From positions 1 through 17,729 of the forward strand of contig QMRZ01000018.1 in assembly GCA_003649495.1 (NCBI GenBank): 17,729 bases of DNA, read 5' to 3'. The translations under genes and the position numbers were made by a program. The notes under the pieces are model-generated. The model had not been told where the DNA came from. It searched no databases and saw only the letters and a program-made list of their open reading frames with translations. This document shows, piece by piece, positions 1-6,357 of this stretch (position 1 is the stretch's first letter; every line of letters starts with the position of its first letter). The DNA comes from Thermoprotei archaeon (lineage in GTDB: Archaea; Thermoproteota; Thermoprotei; Thermofilales; Thermofilaceae).

Positions 1-485
1 CTCCCAGCCCGCCCCTCGCCGAGGGGCGTCAGCCTCCTCACCAGCGCCATCTTCGTCTCATGGTCGTAATAGGATCTGACTGGGAGCTCCTCAACGGCCT
101 CTAGGAGGTCTCCCACGCCCCTGGCTCCCCTGGCTAGCGCGTTCTTCACAGCTGTCCTCAGCATGTAGAGCTGGGGTGGAGTTAGGTGGAAGGTCGCGTC
201 AAATAAGTCTACCAGGACGTCGACGTGATCCGAGTCCTCCATCCCCGCCCTCTCGAATATGTTGAGGGAAAAGCCGTCGCCCGGCGCCAGCCTCCTAAAG
301 CCTGAGAGGACCGCGTGCTCCCCGCTCCAGTCCAGGAGGAGTACTGGAACCCTCCTGCTCGCCTCCTGTGCTATGACTCTAGCTGTGTTGCTCTTGCCGG
401 AGCCCGATCTGCCCAGGATCAGGATGTGGCCCTGCACTATCCTAATCCTCCCCCAGACCCTCCCCAGCTTCAGCTTGAGGGCCAC
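1..485 (-). CDS. HerA/DUF87-type P-loop ATPase, partial (C-terminus outside window)
   Basis: The gene runs off the left edge; about 161 N-terminal residues are visible. They contain a Walker A loop (GRSGSGKSN, residues 25-33) preceded by a hydrophobic strand (HILILG). A Walker B-like strand ending in DWSGEH (about 48-57) follows, the pattern of the HerA/DUF87 helicase-translocase family (usual form: HLAILGSTGSGKSNT ... VLDxHGEY). Known family roles are DNA end resection with NurA and DNA pumping; no NurA gene is visible, so the specific role is open. I chose the GTG at 485 because the minus strand has a G-rich Shine-Dalgarno-like run (GGGAGGGG, 487-494) just before it and a TATA-like TTAAAA (515-520) at a suitable distance. 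An in-frame stop lies above about 540, so little extension is possible. The normal N-terminal HAS-barrel of HerA is very short or absent here. Confidence 0.8.
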   Translation of the reverse strand, partial: MALKLKLGRVWGRIRIVQGHILILGRSGSGKSNTARVIAQEASRRVPVLLLDWSGEHAVLSGFRRLAPGDGFSLNIFERAGMEDSDHVDVLVDLFDATFHLTPPQLYMLRTAVKNALARGARGVGDLLEAVEELPVRSYYDHETKMALVRRLTPLGEGRAG

Positions 486-512
486 GCCCCTCCCAGCTCC
501 ATATACAGCTTC

Positions 513-543
513 GATTTTAAGGCAGAAAGGCGAGTTAATTTAA
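513..543. promoter_or_regulatory. Divergent promoter pair for the ATPase and the splicing endonuclease
   Basis: Two AT-rich boxes sit back to back in GC-rich DNA. Plus-strand TTAATTTAA (535-543) lies about 28 bases before the endonuclease ATG at 567, the spacing expected for a leaderless transcript. The minus-strand box CTTAAAATC (513-521) lies about 30 bases before the ATPase GTG at 485. TATA assignment is by sequence and spacing only. Confidence 0.55.
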
Positions 544-566
544 GCCCGGGCTCCCCTCCACTAGCG

Positions 567-1121
567 ATGTCTGGAGGCAAGCTGAGGGCGCTGCTGCTTG
601 GGAGGCGCGTAGTAGTGTTCGATAGGCCAAGGGCAAGGGACCTCTACTTCAATGAGGGGTTCTACGGCAAGTTCTTCATGGTGAGCAAGCCTAAGACCCC
701 GAACGTGGAGAGGGAGCTCGAGCTATCGCTCCTAGAGGCGCTATACCTGGCGGAGAAGGGTAAGCTGGAGGTGGTCGATGGAGAGGGAAGACCCGTGGAC
801 GTAGAGGAGCTGAGGAGGATGGGCAGGGAGGCCTACGAGAACTTCGATGAGGTGTACGCAGTGTACAAGGACCTCAGGGATAGGGGCCTGATAGTCAAGT
901 CCGGGATGAAGTTCGGCGCTACCTTCGTCGTCTACAGGCTGGGGCCGGGCCTCGAGCACGCCCCCTTCCTAGTCCACGTGCTCCCCTACGACAGCAGGCT
1001 GGACCCCCTCGAGATAGTCAGGGCTGGGAGGCTGTCACACTCTGTTAGGAAGAGGTTCATCATAGCCTACGTGGACCCTCTAGGCCGCGTGAGCTACCTA
1101 CAGTTCAGGTGGATGATGTAG
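567..1121 (+). CDS. endA: tRNA-splicing endonuclease, catalytic subunit (EndA)
   Basis: This 184-residue protein cuts introns out of precursor tRNAs (and some rRNAs) at bulge-helix-bulge structures. The C-terminal nuclease domain has the family triad in order: Tyr123 (FVVYRLGPG), His131 (EHAPF) and Lys162 (HSVRKRF). It also has the usual KFGATFVVY strand at 115-123. The length matches the short (about 180-residue) crenarchaeal subunits. These work as alpha2-beta2 heterotetramers with a non-catalytic partner, which is not seen here; because the triad is complete, this should be the catalytic subunit. The ATG at 567 fits a leaderless start behind the TATA box at 535-543. The same reading frame is open further upstream, but that part overlaps the divergent ATPase and does not resemble the family. 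A substrate with two predicted introns, tRNA-Asn, lies in the same window. Confidence 0.93.
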   Translation: MSGGKLRALLLGRRVVVFDRPRARDLYFNEGFYGKFFMVSKPKTPNVERELELSLLEALYLAEKGKLEVVDGEGRPVDVEELRRMGREAYENFDEVYAVYKDLRDRGLIVKSGMKFGATFVVYRLGPGLEHAPFLVHVLPYDSRLDPLEIVRAGRLSHSVRKRFIIAYVDPLGRVSYLQFRWMM

Positions 1122-1157
1122 CTAAGAAATATAGGCGCGGCCACCCACAATACCCAC

Positions 1158-1330
1158 GTGAAGCTAACTAGGCGGAGAGCATTAACAATCCTGGCGGGGC
1201 GGTTTCCCTCTGAGACGTAGGGGTAGTCGCTGGCGCGGCCTACCTCTTGCTCAAAAGCCTCCTACCCCCCCTAAGAGAGAAGCTGCAGAGCCGCGGGAGC
1301 GGAAGCCCAACCCATGACCCCACGGGATGA
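1158..1330 (+). pseudogene. Remnant of a twin-arginine signal peptide gene
   Basis: A GTG at 1158, about 28 bases after a TATA-like AAGAAATATA (1124-1133), opens a short reading frame beginning VKLTRRRALTILAG. This is a good Tat signal start: twin or triple Arg followed by a hydrophobic stretch. The frame closes at TAG 1218. Around 1191-1199 the other frame continues the signal sensibly as GAVSL, meets a TGA at 1211, then goes on as VGVVAGAAYLLLKSLLP and PLREKLQS before ending at TGA 1330. Read as a whole, this is a Tat-type membrane anchor or signal with a one-base shift and an internal stop, followed by almost no mature domain. It sits directly before the broken tatA and tatC genes, where a Tat substrate would be plausible. 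The passenger protein cannot be identified, and a chance resemblance is possible because the piece is short. Confidence 0.45.
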
Positions 1331-1331
1331 G

Positions 1332-1361
1332 CCGCCTAGGCGAGCCCCCTGGGCGAGGCGG
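1332..1361. repeat. GC-rich hairpin after the Tat signal remnant
   Basis: CCGCCT (1332-1337) and AGGCGG (1356-1361) are exact inverted repeats around an 18-base GC-rich loop. The hairpin lies between the signal-peptide remnant and the tat promoter. It could be a transcription end, a deletion scar or a structured RNA; nothing in the sequence decides. Confidence 0.35.
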
Positions 1362-1372
1362 AACCGATGAAG

Positions 1373-1411
1373 CCGTATCACAATGAAATAAAAAGGTATA
1401 GAGTGATACGG
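1373..1411 (+). promoter_or_regulatory. Inverted repeat flanking the TATA box of the tatAC remnant
   Basis: A perfect 9-base inverted repeat, CCGTATCAC (1373-1381) and GTGATACGG (1403-1411), encloses a 21-base spacer. The spacer carries a clear archaeal TATA box, AAATAAAAAGG (1386-1396). Transcription would start near 1415-1420, just before the surviving tatA codons. The symmetry around the TATA box is what an operator for a dimeric repressor looks like. It could instead be the two ends of a small lost insertion. Confidence 0.5.
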
Positions 1412-1424
1412 TTCGAGGAAACGG

Positions 1425-1628
1425 CTGATACTTTTTGGCCCTAAGAAGCTCTCAGAGCTTGCTAAAGCGGTGGGCGAGGAGGTGCCCAGGCCCAAGCGCC
1501 CAGCGGTAGAGGAAGTTGACGTGGAGACCCTCAGGAGGCTGGCCGAGAGACTGAGGGTGAAGGCTGAGGGAAAGAGCAAGGAACAGCTAGCGAGGAAGGT
1601 TATTGAGAGGGCTAGAGAGAAGGGCTAG
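1425..1628 (+). pseudogene. tatA: tatA-like gene lacking its membrane helix
   Basis: The frame from 1425 to the TAG at 1626-1628 reads LILFGPKKLSELAKAVGE, the hinge and start of the amphipathic helix of TatA (family pattern LLLFGPKKLPELARALG). A basic and acidic C-terminal segment of about 50 residues follows, ending KVIERAREKG. TatA proteins normally begin with a membrane helix of about 20 residues directly before FGPKK. Here the in-frame sequence upstream (YGSRKR) is polar and is stopped by TGA at 1404-1406. No other frame in 1340-1424 encodes a hydrophobic helix, and no ATG or GTG precedes the motif. The membrane part therefore appears to have been deleted, and the product, if any, could not form a Tat pore. 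The stop lies one base before the GTG of tatC, so the two were an operon. Confidence 0.72.
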
Positions 1629-1629
1629 T

Positions 1630-2426
1630 GTGAACGAGGAGCAGCCCCTGCTGGAGCACGTAGTAGAACTCCTGACCAGGCTCAGGAGGGCACTCTCGCA
1701 TTCCTCGCAGTGCTGGGGGCACAGTACTTGATACCCGCCCCCGGGCTTAGGCCGTTCATCCAAACCCCTCGTCTTCGAGGCCATGAGGTTCGTCGAGGCC
1801 TACCTGCTAGACTTCGAGGCGCATCCCCTCAGCCCCCTGGCTGAGAGGCTGGGTGCGGCTAGAGTCGGCGCCAGGGTGATAGCGGGCGGGGTGTTCGACA
1901 CGCTGCCGGCGAGCCTCTACCTATCCTCCACAATCTCGCTAATCGTCGTCCTGCCTACCCACTGTACGAAGTCTACAGGTTCGCTGAGCCTGGCCTCTAT
2001 CCCCACGAGGCTAGGCTTGTGAGGAGGTACTTCGCCCTCTTCACCCTGCTCTTCCTGCTGGGGTGCGCGTACGCGTGCCTAGTAGTGGCCCCCCTAACGA
2101 CGCTAGTGATGCTCTGGCTCATGGCAGCGGGCGGGGCTGAGCCCCTAATAACAGTCTCAAACCTCTTCTACAACTTCTCCCTGATACTGCTGGCCACGGG
2201 CGCAGCATTCTCCCTCCCAGTGCTGCTCGTAATCCCAGCGTGGCTCGGGCTCGTAAGCTATGAGGATCTGAGGAGTAGGTGGAGGTACGTAGTGATGGGG
2301 ATATTAGTGGTGACTGCTGCGGTGACTCCAGATCCCACGCCTACCTCCATGCTCCTGCTCTCAGCTCCCCTCCTCCTAGACTACCTGGTGGCCCTACTCC
2401 TGGTGAAGGAGATGGCCCAGGCCTGA
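1630..2426 (+). pseudogene. tatC: tatC, Sec-independent translocase core subunit, split by three frameshifts
   Basis: TatC is the multi-spanning receptor that binds twin-arginine signal peptides. Four pieces in alternating frames join into one TatC of about 264 residues, the normal family length. Piece one starts at GTG 1630 with LLEHVVELLTRLRRAL (the EHLEELRRRL region) and would stop at TGA 1729. Piece two (from about 1695) gives the first membrane helix, FLAVLGAQYLIPAPGL. Piece three (about 1768-1953) runs through MRFVEAYLLDFEAHPL and VIAGGVFDTLPASLYL. Piece four (from about 1956 to TGA 2424) has YEVYRFAEPGLYPHE, several membrane helices, and the C-terminal VTPDPTPTSMLLLSAPLLL. Frame changes fall near 1691-1697 (one base missing), 1764-1768 (one base extra) and 1951-1956 (one base missing). 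No recoding signal is evident. I call it a pseudogene; clustered sequencing errors are the alternative. Confidence 0.85.
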
Positions 2427-2463
2427 TAGAGCCGAGCCCCCGTGTACTGCCTCCCGGCTACAG

Positions 2464-2498
2464 GCGCGCTGAGACCATTCTCGGATGACATAGCGCGC
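2464..2498. repeat. Inverted repeat between convergent tatC and phosphoribosyltransferase genes
   Basis: GCGCGCT (2464-2470) and AGCGCGC (2492-2498) form an exact 7-base stem, with an inner GAG/CTC pairing in the loop. It sits in the 70-base gap between two convergent genes and reaches the last stop codon of the minus-strand gene. It may serve as a transcription end or simply be a leftover repeat. There is no T-tract of the usual archaeal kind on either side. Confidence 0.35.
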
Positions 2499-3184
2499 TA
2501 GGCCAGGCCCTGCTCCCTAAGGGCGCGGAGCATTGATACGGCCTCGCTCTCGCTTAGATCCCTCCAGCGCTTGTACGCGTCAGCCACGGCGTAGGGGTAT
2601 TGCGTCCTCAAGTTGAGGACTACCAGGGCGTCGACGTGACCCAGCGTAAGGCGGGCCGCGCTGAGGGAGGATGTGGGCACGGCGGCTACTAGCCTCCGGG
2701 CGCCGAGCTTCTTAACGGCCTTAATGGCCGCTAGCATTGTGTAGCCAGTGGCTAGCCCATCGTCCACTATGATTACCTCCAAGCCCTCCAGGGAGCCGGG
2801 CAGATACTCGGCGAAGAGCCTAGCCCTCTCCTCGACGCTCCTCTTAGCCTTCTCCAGGCACTTGCGGTACTCTGCCTCGCTCATGATGCGCAGCGCCGCC
2901 TTGTCAACCTCCACGTCTCCAAGCCAGGAGACCGCACCGAAGCCTGCTTCCGTCGTCCACGGGAAAGTAACCTTCCTGACTACCGCCACCGCCAAGCGCA
3001 CCCCTAGCTCAAGCGACACGTAGTACCCCACCGCAACTCCCCCGTTCGGGATCGCCAGGATCAAGTCACTGCGCAAGCCCCTAGTCTCTAGAAAGGATGC
3101 TAGCCGTCGCCCGGCATCCCCCCTATCCACGAAGACCGCGTACTTATCCCTCAGATCCTTCATCTCGAGTAGCACGCCCATCAT
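2498..3184 (-). CDS. Predicted phosphoribosyltransferase (COG1926-like)
   Basis: This is a 228-residue soluble protein with a type I phosphoribosyltransferase fold. The PRPP-binding loop is clear at about 137-150 (VIIVDDGLATGYTM), with the two acidic residues Asp141-Asp142. Upstream is AIPNGGVAVGYYVS (about 44-57), the usual PPi-loop region, and a hood segment containing TTEAGFGAV. These features resemble the poorly characterised COG1926 group rather than a nucleotide-salvage enzyme with known base specificity, so the acceptor cannot be named. Two ATGs in tandem (3184 and 3181) follow a TATA box (3210-3217 on the plus coordinates) at leaderless spacing; I chose the first. It is convergent with the broken tatC gene and divergent from the DNA glycosylase. 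Confidence 0.82.
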   Translation of the reverse strand: MMGVLLEMKDLRDKYAVFVDRGDAGRRLASFLETRGLRSDLILAIPNGGVAVGYYVSLELGVRLAVAVVRKVTFPWTTEAGFGAVSWLGDVEVDKAALRIMSEAEYRKCLEKAKRSVEERARLFAEYLPGSLEGLEVIIVDDGLATGYTMLAAIKAVKKLGARRLVAAVPTSSLSAARLTLGHVDALVVLNLRTQYPYAVADAYKRWRDLSESEAVSMLRALREQGLA

Positions 3185-3209
3185 ATGCCCAGCCTACTCG
3201 CCGGGTACA

Positions 3210-3217
3210 CTTAAAAT
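3210..3217 (-). promoter_or_regulatory. TATA box of the phosphoribosyltransferase gene
   Basis: On the minus strand the box reads ATTTTAAG, about 28 bases before the first ATG at 3184, with no Shine-Dalgarno in between. This fits a leaderless transcript. Confidence 0.5.
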
Positions 3218-3319
3218 CCTATAGGTCCAGTAGACACCGCCTCCCCTCAGCTGGGGTGTGCCGTACTAGCCAGCCACGCTCGGGTCCAGGGATATTAGGG
3301 AGTAGTGCCCTCCATACCA

Positions 3320-3922
3320 GTGTCAGGGAGGCCCTTACCACAGCGCTTCTATTGTGAAGACCCGCTAATGGTGGCGCGGAAGCTGCTAGGCAAGCTCCTG
3401 GTTAGAGTGTGGCAAGGCAGGCGGCTCTCGGGCGTGATAGTAGAGGTAGAGGCGTACTACGGGGCTGACGACCCGGCCTCGCGCGCCAGGAGGGGCGGCG
3501 ACCTAGCCAGGGTGATGGCGGGTGAGTGCGGCCGGGCCCTCATATATGGGGTGCACGGGAAGTGGCTCTTCAACGTCGTGGCCCACGAGCCTGGGAGGGT
3601 GGGCGCTGTCCTCGTGAGGGCTCTCGAGCCCCGAGAGGGCATAGACCTCATGTACGGGAATAGGGGGGTGCGCGACCTCCGCCTACTCACCAGCGGGCCT
3701 GGGAGGCTCACTCAGGCGCTGGCTATCGACAAGTCACTTCACGGGAGGCCCCTCTACACCACTAGGTACGGCCTGTGGATTGAGCCGGGCATTGAGGTGA
3801 GCGAGGGAGAGGTCGTGAGGAGCTACAGGATTGGCGTCTCCCAGGACCTTAGCGTGCCGCTTAGGCTGTACATCAGGGGCAACCCATTCGTCTCGAGGGC
3901 TAGGCCCCGGCGCCGGGCTTGA
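3320..3922 (+). CDS. 3-methyladenine DNA glycosylase (AAG/MPG family)
   Basis: This protein of about 200 residues removes alkylated and deaminated purines from DNA, starting base excision repair. The N-terminus has the family opening LPQRFYCEDPLMVARKLLGK. The active-site strand GVIVEVEAYYGADDPA (about 38-53) gives the presumed catalytic Glu44 and the stacking Tyr46, matching ETEAY around Glu125 of the human enzyme. YGVHGKWLFNVV and LVRALEPREGID follow the family order, as does TSGPGRLTQALAID near 135-148. The His found after EAYLG in other members is replaced here (PASRAR). A TATA-like GATATTA at 3291-3297 lies about 27 bases before GTG 3320, favouring that start; an in-frame GTG at 3305 would add five residues. 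The last 23 bases overlap the convergent protease gene. Confidence 0.9.
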   Translation: MSGRPLPQRFYCEDPLMVARKLLGKLLVRVWQGRRLSGVIVEVEAYYGADDPASRARRGGDLARVMAGECGRALIYGVHGKWLFNVVAHEPGRVGAVLVRALEPREGIDLMYGNRGVRDLRLLTSGPGRLTQALAIDKSLHGRPLYTTRYGLWIEPGIEVSEGEVVRSYRIGVSQDLSVPLRLYIRGNPFVSRARPRRRA

Positions 3923-4769
3923 GCCTAAGTGCTAAGGCCTTCACCAGTGTCGCTGTGATGGCCCCCGCGGCCAGGCCCACGATGCCCACGGGCATCGTCA
4001 GTAGCTCATCCTCCACGTCTACAGTTAGTAGCATGGAGCCTCCAAGAGCGTTCAAGGTTCCGTGCGCGGCAGCACAGGCGTAAAGCCCTCCCAGGGGCTT
4101 GAGGCTCGATATCGTCACACTCCATATGGCGCAGAACGCGGTGAACGCGGCTATTCCCAGGGCATCCCTGTGATGGGGGTAGTTGTAGCCGAACAGGAGT
4201 ATGAGGGGGGCATGCCAAAAGCCCCACACCACGCCAACGAGCACCGCTGCCGCTCCCCGCCTGAGCCCCGCGTTCTCAACCTCGTCGAGCAGGAAGCCCC
4301 GCCAGCCCAGCTCCTCACCCAGAGCTATGACGGCGTTGAATGTTGCCCCCATGACCCCCGAGGCCGCTAGCTGCACTACCAGGAGCGTTAGCGGAGGAGC
4401 TCTCGGCTCCACCTCCATCAGCTCTAGCACCTTCTCCACCGGGTTTACTAGCCTGTAGCCCATCAACAGCGATAAGAGGGCGCCAACTCCATAGGCCACG
4501 TAGGGGGCGGCCACCGCTAGGGCTACTCCCCAAAACCCCGGCATCCTAAGCCCCCGCTTCCTCACCCCTTCAGCCACTCTCTCGCCGCTGAGGCGGATCA
4601 CGGCAAGGGCTGCGAGCCCGGGGATCCACATCCTAGCTATCAGCACCGCCTGGATTAGAGGCCCGCTAGCCCCCCACGCCTCGACCACGGCTTTGAGAGC
4701 GAGATCCAAGAGGTAGGCTGGCACGTACGCCAGGGCGGTGAACGTCATCAGCTTAGCAAGCCTCCTCAT
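3900..4769 (-). CDS. CPBP/CAAX-type intramembrane protease family protein
   Basis: This 289-residue membrane protein has several hydrophobic segments (about 8-28, 37-58, 81-104, 126-150, 174-192, 200-225, 255-280). Motif 1 of the ABI/CPBP family is present: Glu152-Glu153 and Arg157 in GEELGWRGFL. The membrane His of motif 2 is His186, in GFWHAPLILL. Family members include the eukaryotic Rce1 prenyl-protein protease and bacteriocin self-immunity proteins, but archaeal substrates are mostly unknown, so the target here is open. The ATG at 4769 lies 27-30 bases after a TATA box on the minus strand (4796-4802), again without a leader. It overlaps the convergent glycosylase gene by 23 bases. Confidence 0.88.
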   Translation of the reverse strand: MRRLAKLMTFTALAYVPAYLLDLALKAVVEAWGASGPLIQAVLIARMWIPGLAALAVIRLSGERVAEGVRKRGLRMPGFWGVALAVAAPYVAYGVGALLSLLMGYRLVNPVEKVLELMEVEPRAPPLTLLVVQLAASGVMGATFNAVIALGEELGWRGFLLDEVENAGLRRGAAAVLVGVVWGFWHAPLILLFGYNYPHHRDALGIAAFTAFCAIWSVTISSLKPLGGLYACAAAHGTLNALGGSMLLTVDVEDELLTMPVGIVGLAAGAITATLVKALALRLKPGAGA

Positions 4770-4795
4770 ACCGGCACTCGAGTGCAGGCCCCACG

Positions 4796-4802
4796 AATAA
4801 AA
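4796..4802 (-). promoter_or_regulatory. TATA box of the CPBP protease gene
   Basis: The minus strand reads TTTTATT at leaderless distance before the ATG at 4769. It is the only AT-rich element in the neighbourhood on that side. Confidence 0.5.
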
Positions 4803-4929
4803 GCTAACGCAGCAGCCAGCCTGTTTGCAATCGCCCGGGCTGCGTGCGCGCTAGCTTAGGTGCAGAGGTGAACTGGCGTTAATACGGGGAAAAAAGGCAG
4901 GGCGGCAGGTGGAGGCCCGCGCCCCGCGC

Positions 4930-6030
4930 TTAGTCCTCCTTCACGAACCTGTCTTTTATCTTCTCTAGGACGTGAGGCAGGGTCGTGTACTCCATCTCCT
5001 CTGGGCCGAGCCTGTGCGGCATGAAGGGGCCGTGCCTCCTTATGTAGTCGGCTATCTCCATCGCCTTCATCCTAGTGTACTCGAAGGCTGGGTCGTCGAA
5101 GAGGTCGTTCGGCCCCTCGAGGTGGCCCTCGTGGAGCTGGAAGCCGAGCGCCACTACCCTCGGCGGGCCGTCGAACCTGGTGCACTTGGCGTACTTGAGC
5201 GGGACGGGCATTAGTGGGCCGTGGTGGCTGCCCCTCATCCAGCCAGCGACCATGTGCGGGAAGGCGAAGGCCTCGAGTATCTCGCCGACTGCAGGGAAGC
5301 CGTGCTGTGCCCTGACTATCAGGACTGGATCATCCTTGCCCACGTACCTGCCAGCTATGAGGCTGAGCCTGGTGACGCTGGATGAGGCCGCTATCTCGCC
5401 ATCACTCTTCCTGTAGACCTTCCTGATGACGTACCTGCCGGGCGTGCCTATGAGAGCCAGGATGTCGTAAAGCTCCTCAGGCGCGTTGAGCACGACGTAC
5501 TTGTGCTCGAGCACGTCGTAGACCTCGAAGCGGAAGCCGTCGTGCATGCTCGGGTCGATGACCAGGCCAGCAGTGTTGAACGGGTCAGCGAATATCTTGA
5601 ACAGCGGGAAGTTCCAGGCACCCGGCTCAGTCTTATCAGCCGAGAACACGACTATGGGCTCGCTCTTCCTCTCCTCAAACGTCATCTCGGCAACTCCGGG
5701 CCCCATGCCCCTGATGTTGCCGCTGAACGTGTCTTTGAGCAGATCCTGGCCCGCGCCGTAGAGCTTGAGAGGCTTGCTGACCTTCTCAGTAGCCTCGACG
5801 AACGTGTCCCAGGCTAGCTTGTGGATCTCGGGGTCGGCGTCGCCCCTGGTGTGAGTCATGAGGAGCTGGAGGTCGTCACCACAGTGGTAGACGTAGTAGT
5901 CGATTATGAGGCCGGTCTCCTTGGCCTCCTCGAGCTTCTTCTTAGCATACTCGATCAGCTTGGGGTGGACCGTGCTGTGGCCCACCCAGCCGCCTATATC
6001 CGCCTTAATCAGGCTTACAGTTACCTTCAT
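4930..6030 (-). CDS. fbp: Fructose-1,6-bisphosphate aldolase/phosphatase (class V FBPase), bifunctional
   Basis: This 366-residue protein is the ancestral gluconeogenic enzyme of Archaea. It condenses glyceraldehyde-3-phosphate with dihydroxyacetone phosphate and then removes the C1 phosphate, giving fructose-6-phosphate in one active site. The N-terminus MKVTVSLIKADIGGWVGH is diagnostic, with metal ligands expected around Asp11, His18 and Asp52-Asp53 (CGDDLQL). The Schiff-base Lys232 and neighbouring Tyr229 lie in AGRYVGKDDP, the same numbering as described for the Thermoproteus neutrophilus enzyme. Other conserved blocks include GNIRGMGPGVAEM, WNFPLFKIFADPFNTAGL and GSHHGPLMPV. The ATG at 6030 follows a TATA box (6053-6061) by 25-30 bases. 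With the phosphoglucose/phosphomannose isomerase at the right edge, it points to gluconeogenic capacity; the two genes are not in one operon. Confidence 0.97.
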   Translation of the reverse strand: MKVTVSLIKADIGGWVGHSTVHPKLIEYAKKKLEEAKETGLIIDYYVYHCGDDLQLLMTHTRGDADPEIHKLAWDTFVEATEKVSKPLKLYGAGQDLLKDTFSGNIRGMGPGVAEMTFEERKSEPIVVFSADKTEPGAWNFPLFKIFADPFNTAGLVIDPSMHDGFRFEVYDVLEHKYVVLNAPEELYDILALIGTPGRYVIRKVYRKSDGEIAASSSVTRLSLIAGRYVGKDDPVLIVRAQHGFPAVGEILEAFAFPHMVAGWMRGSHHGPLMPVPLKYAKCTRFDGPPRVVALGFQLHEGHLEGPNDLFDDPAFEYTRMKAMEIADYIRRHGPFMPHRLGPEEMEYTTLPHVLEKIKDRFVKED

Positions 6031-6052
6031 CAGAGGGGTTGGAGAGAGGGGA

Positions 6053-6061
6053 CTTAAATAC
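6053..6061 (-). promoter_or_regulatory. TATA box of the FBP aldolase/phosphatase gene
   Basis: The minus strand reads GTATTTAAG, centred about 27 bases before the ATG at 6030. This is one of the clearest promoters in the window. Confidence 0.6.
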
Positions 6062-6063
6062 TT

Positions 6064-6357
6064 GACCTCAGCTCAAGGCGCGCGATAGGAGGTACGGCTC
6101 CCTCATCAAGGGGCAGTAACGTTAGACTGTGGCTTTCCGTATCGTGTGTCTTTCTACGTCTCTCTGGACTGTGTGGGGAGGCTTAAAGCCCTGCCCGCGG
6201 GCTGCGGGGGCCGTGCCCCCCGACGCAGCTTGCCCGGGGGAGGGCGTGGCAACCCCATCCACGGCGGATACAGGAAGATGCAATACATGAAGCTACGGAT
6301 GGGGTGAACGGCTCGTTGAGAGGCTACAATCCGGGTTCAGCCCACTACAACCCACAA
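6064..6357. other. 290-base geneless stretch with strong inverted repeats
   Basis: No convincing coding frame crosses this stretch. It contains a near-palindromic TATA-like element, GGCTTAAAGCC (6180-6190). A GC-rich hairpin follows, with arms GCTGCG (6201-6206) and CGCAGC (6224-6229) and further G/C pairing inside. Then comes a 9-base perfect inverted repeat, ACCCCATCC (6252-6260) and GGATGGGGT (6297-6305), enclosing 36 bases. The TATA element followed by stable stems suggests a small RNA transcribed to the right from about 6205-6215. A degraded insertion-sequence end is an equally good explanation. I could not match it to SRP RNA, RNase P RNA or a tRNA. Confidence 0.35.

Noticed and set aside
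315..566. Longer N-terminus for the splicing endonuclease from 315
   Set aside because: The extension overlaps the divergent ATPase gene antisense, is not family-like, and would bypass the TATA box placed for ATG 567.
1362..1428. Possible C/D-box guide RNA (GATGA near 1366, CTGA at 1425)
   Set aside because: The C box lacks the leading R-U, no good D' box is found, and the internal GTGATAC is better explained as an arm of the 9-base inverted repeat.
1630..2426. Programmed frameshifting in tatC
   Set aside because: Three shifts in mixed directions, no slippery heptamer at the junctions, and damaged neighbours all favour decay over recoding.
6180..6350. SRP RNA or RNase P RNA
   Set aside because: None of the conserved core sequences of either RNA is visible; only generic stems are seen.
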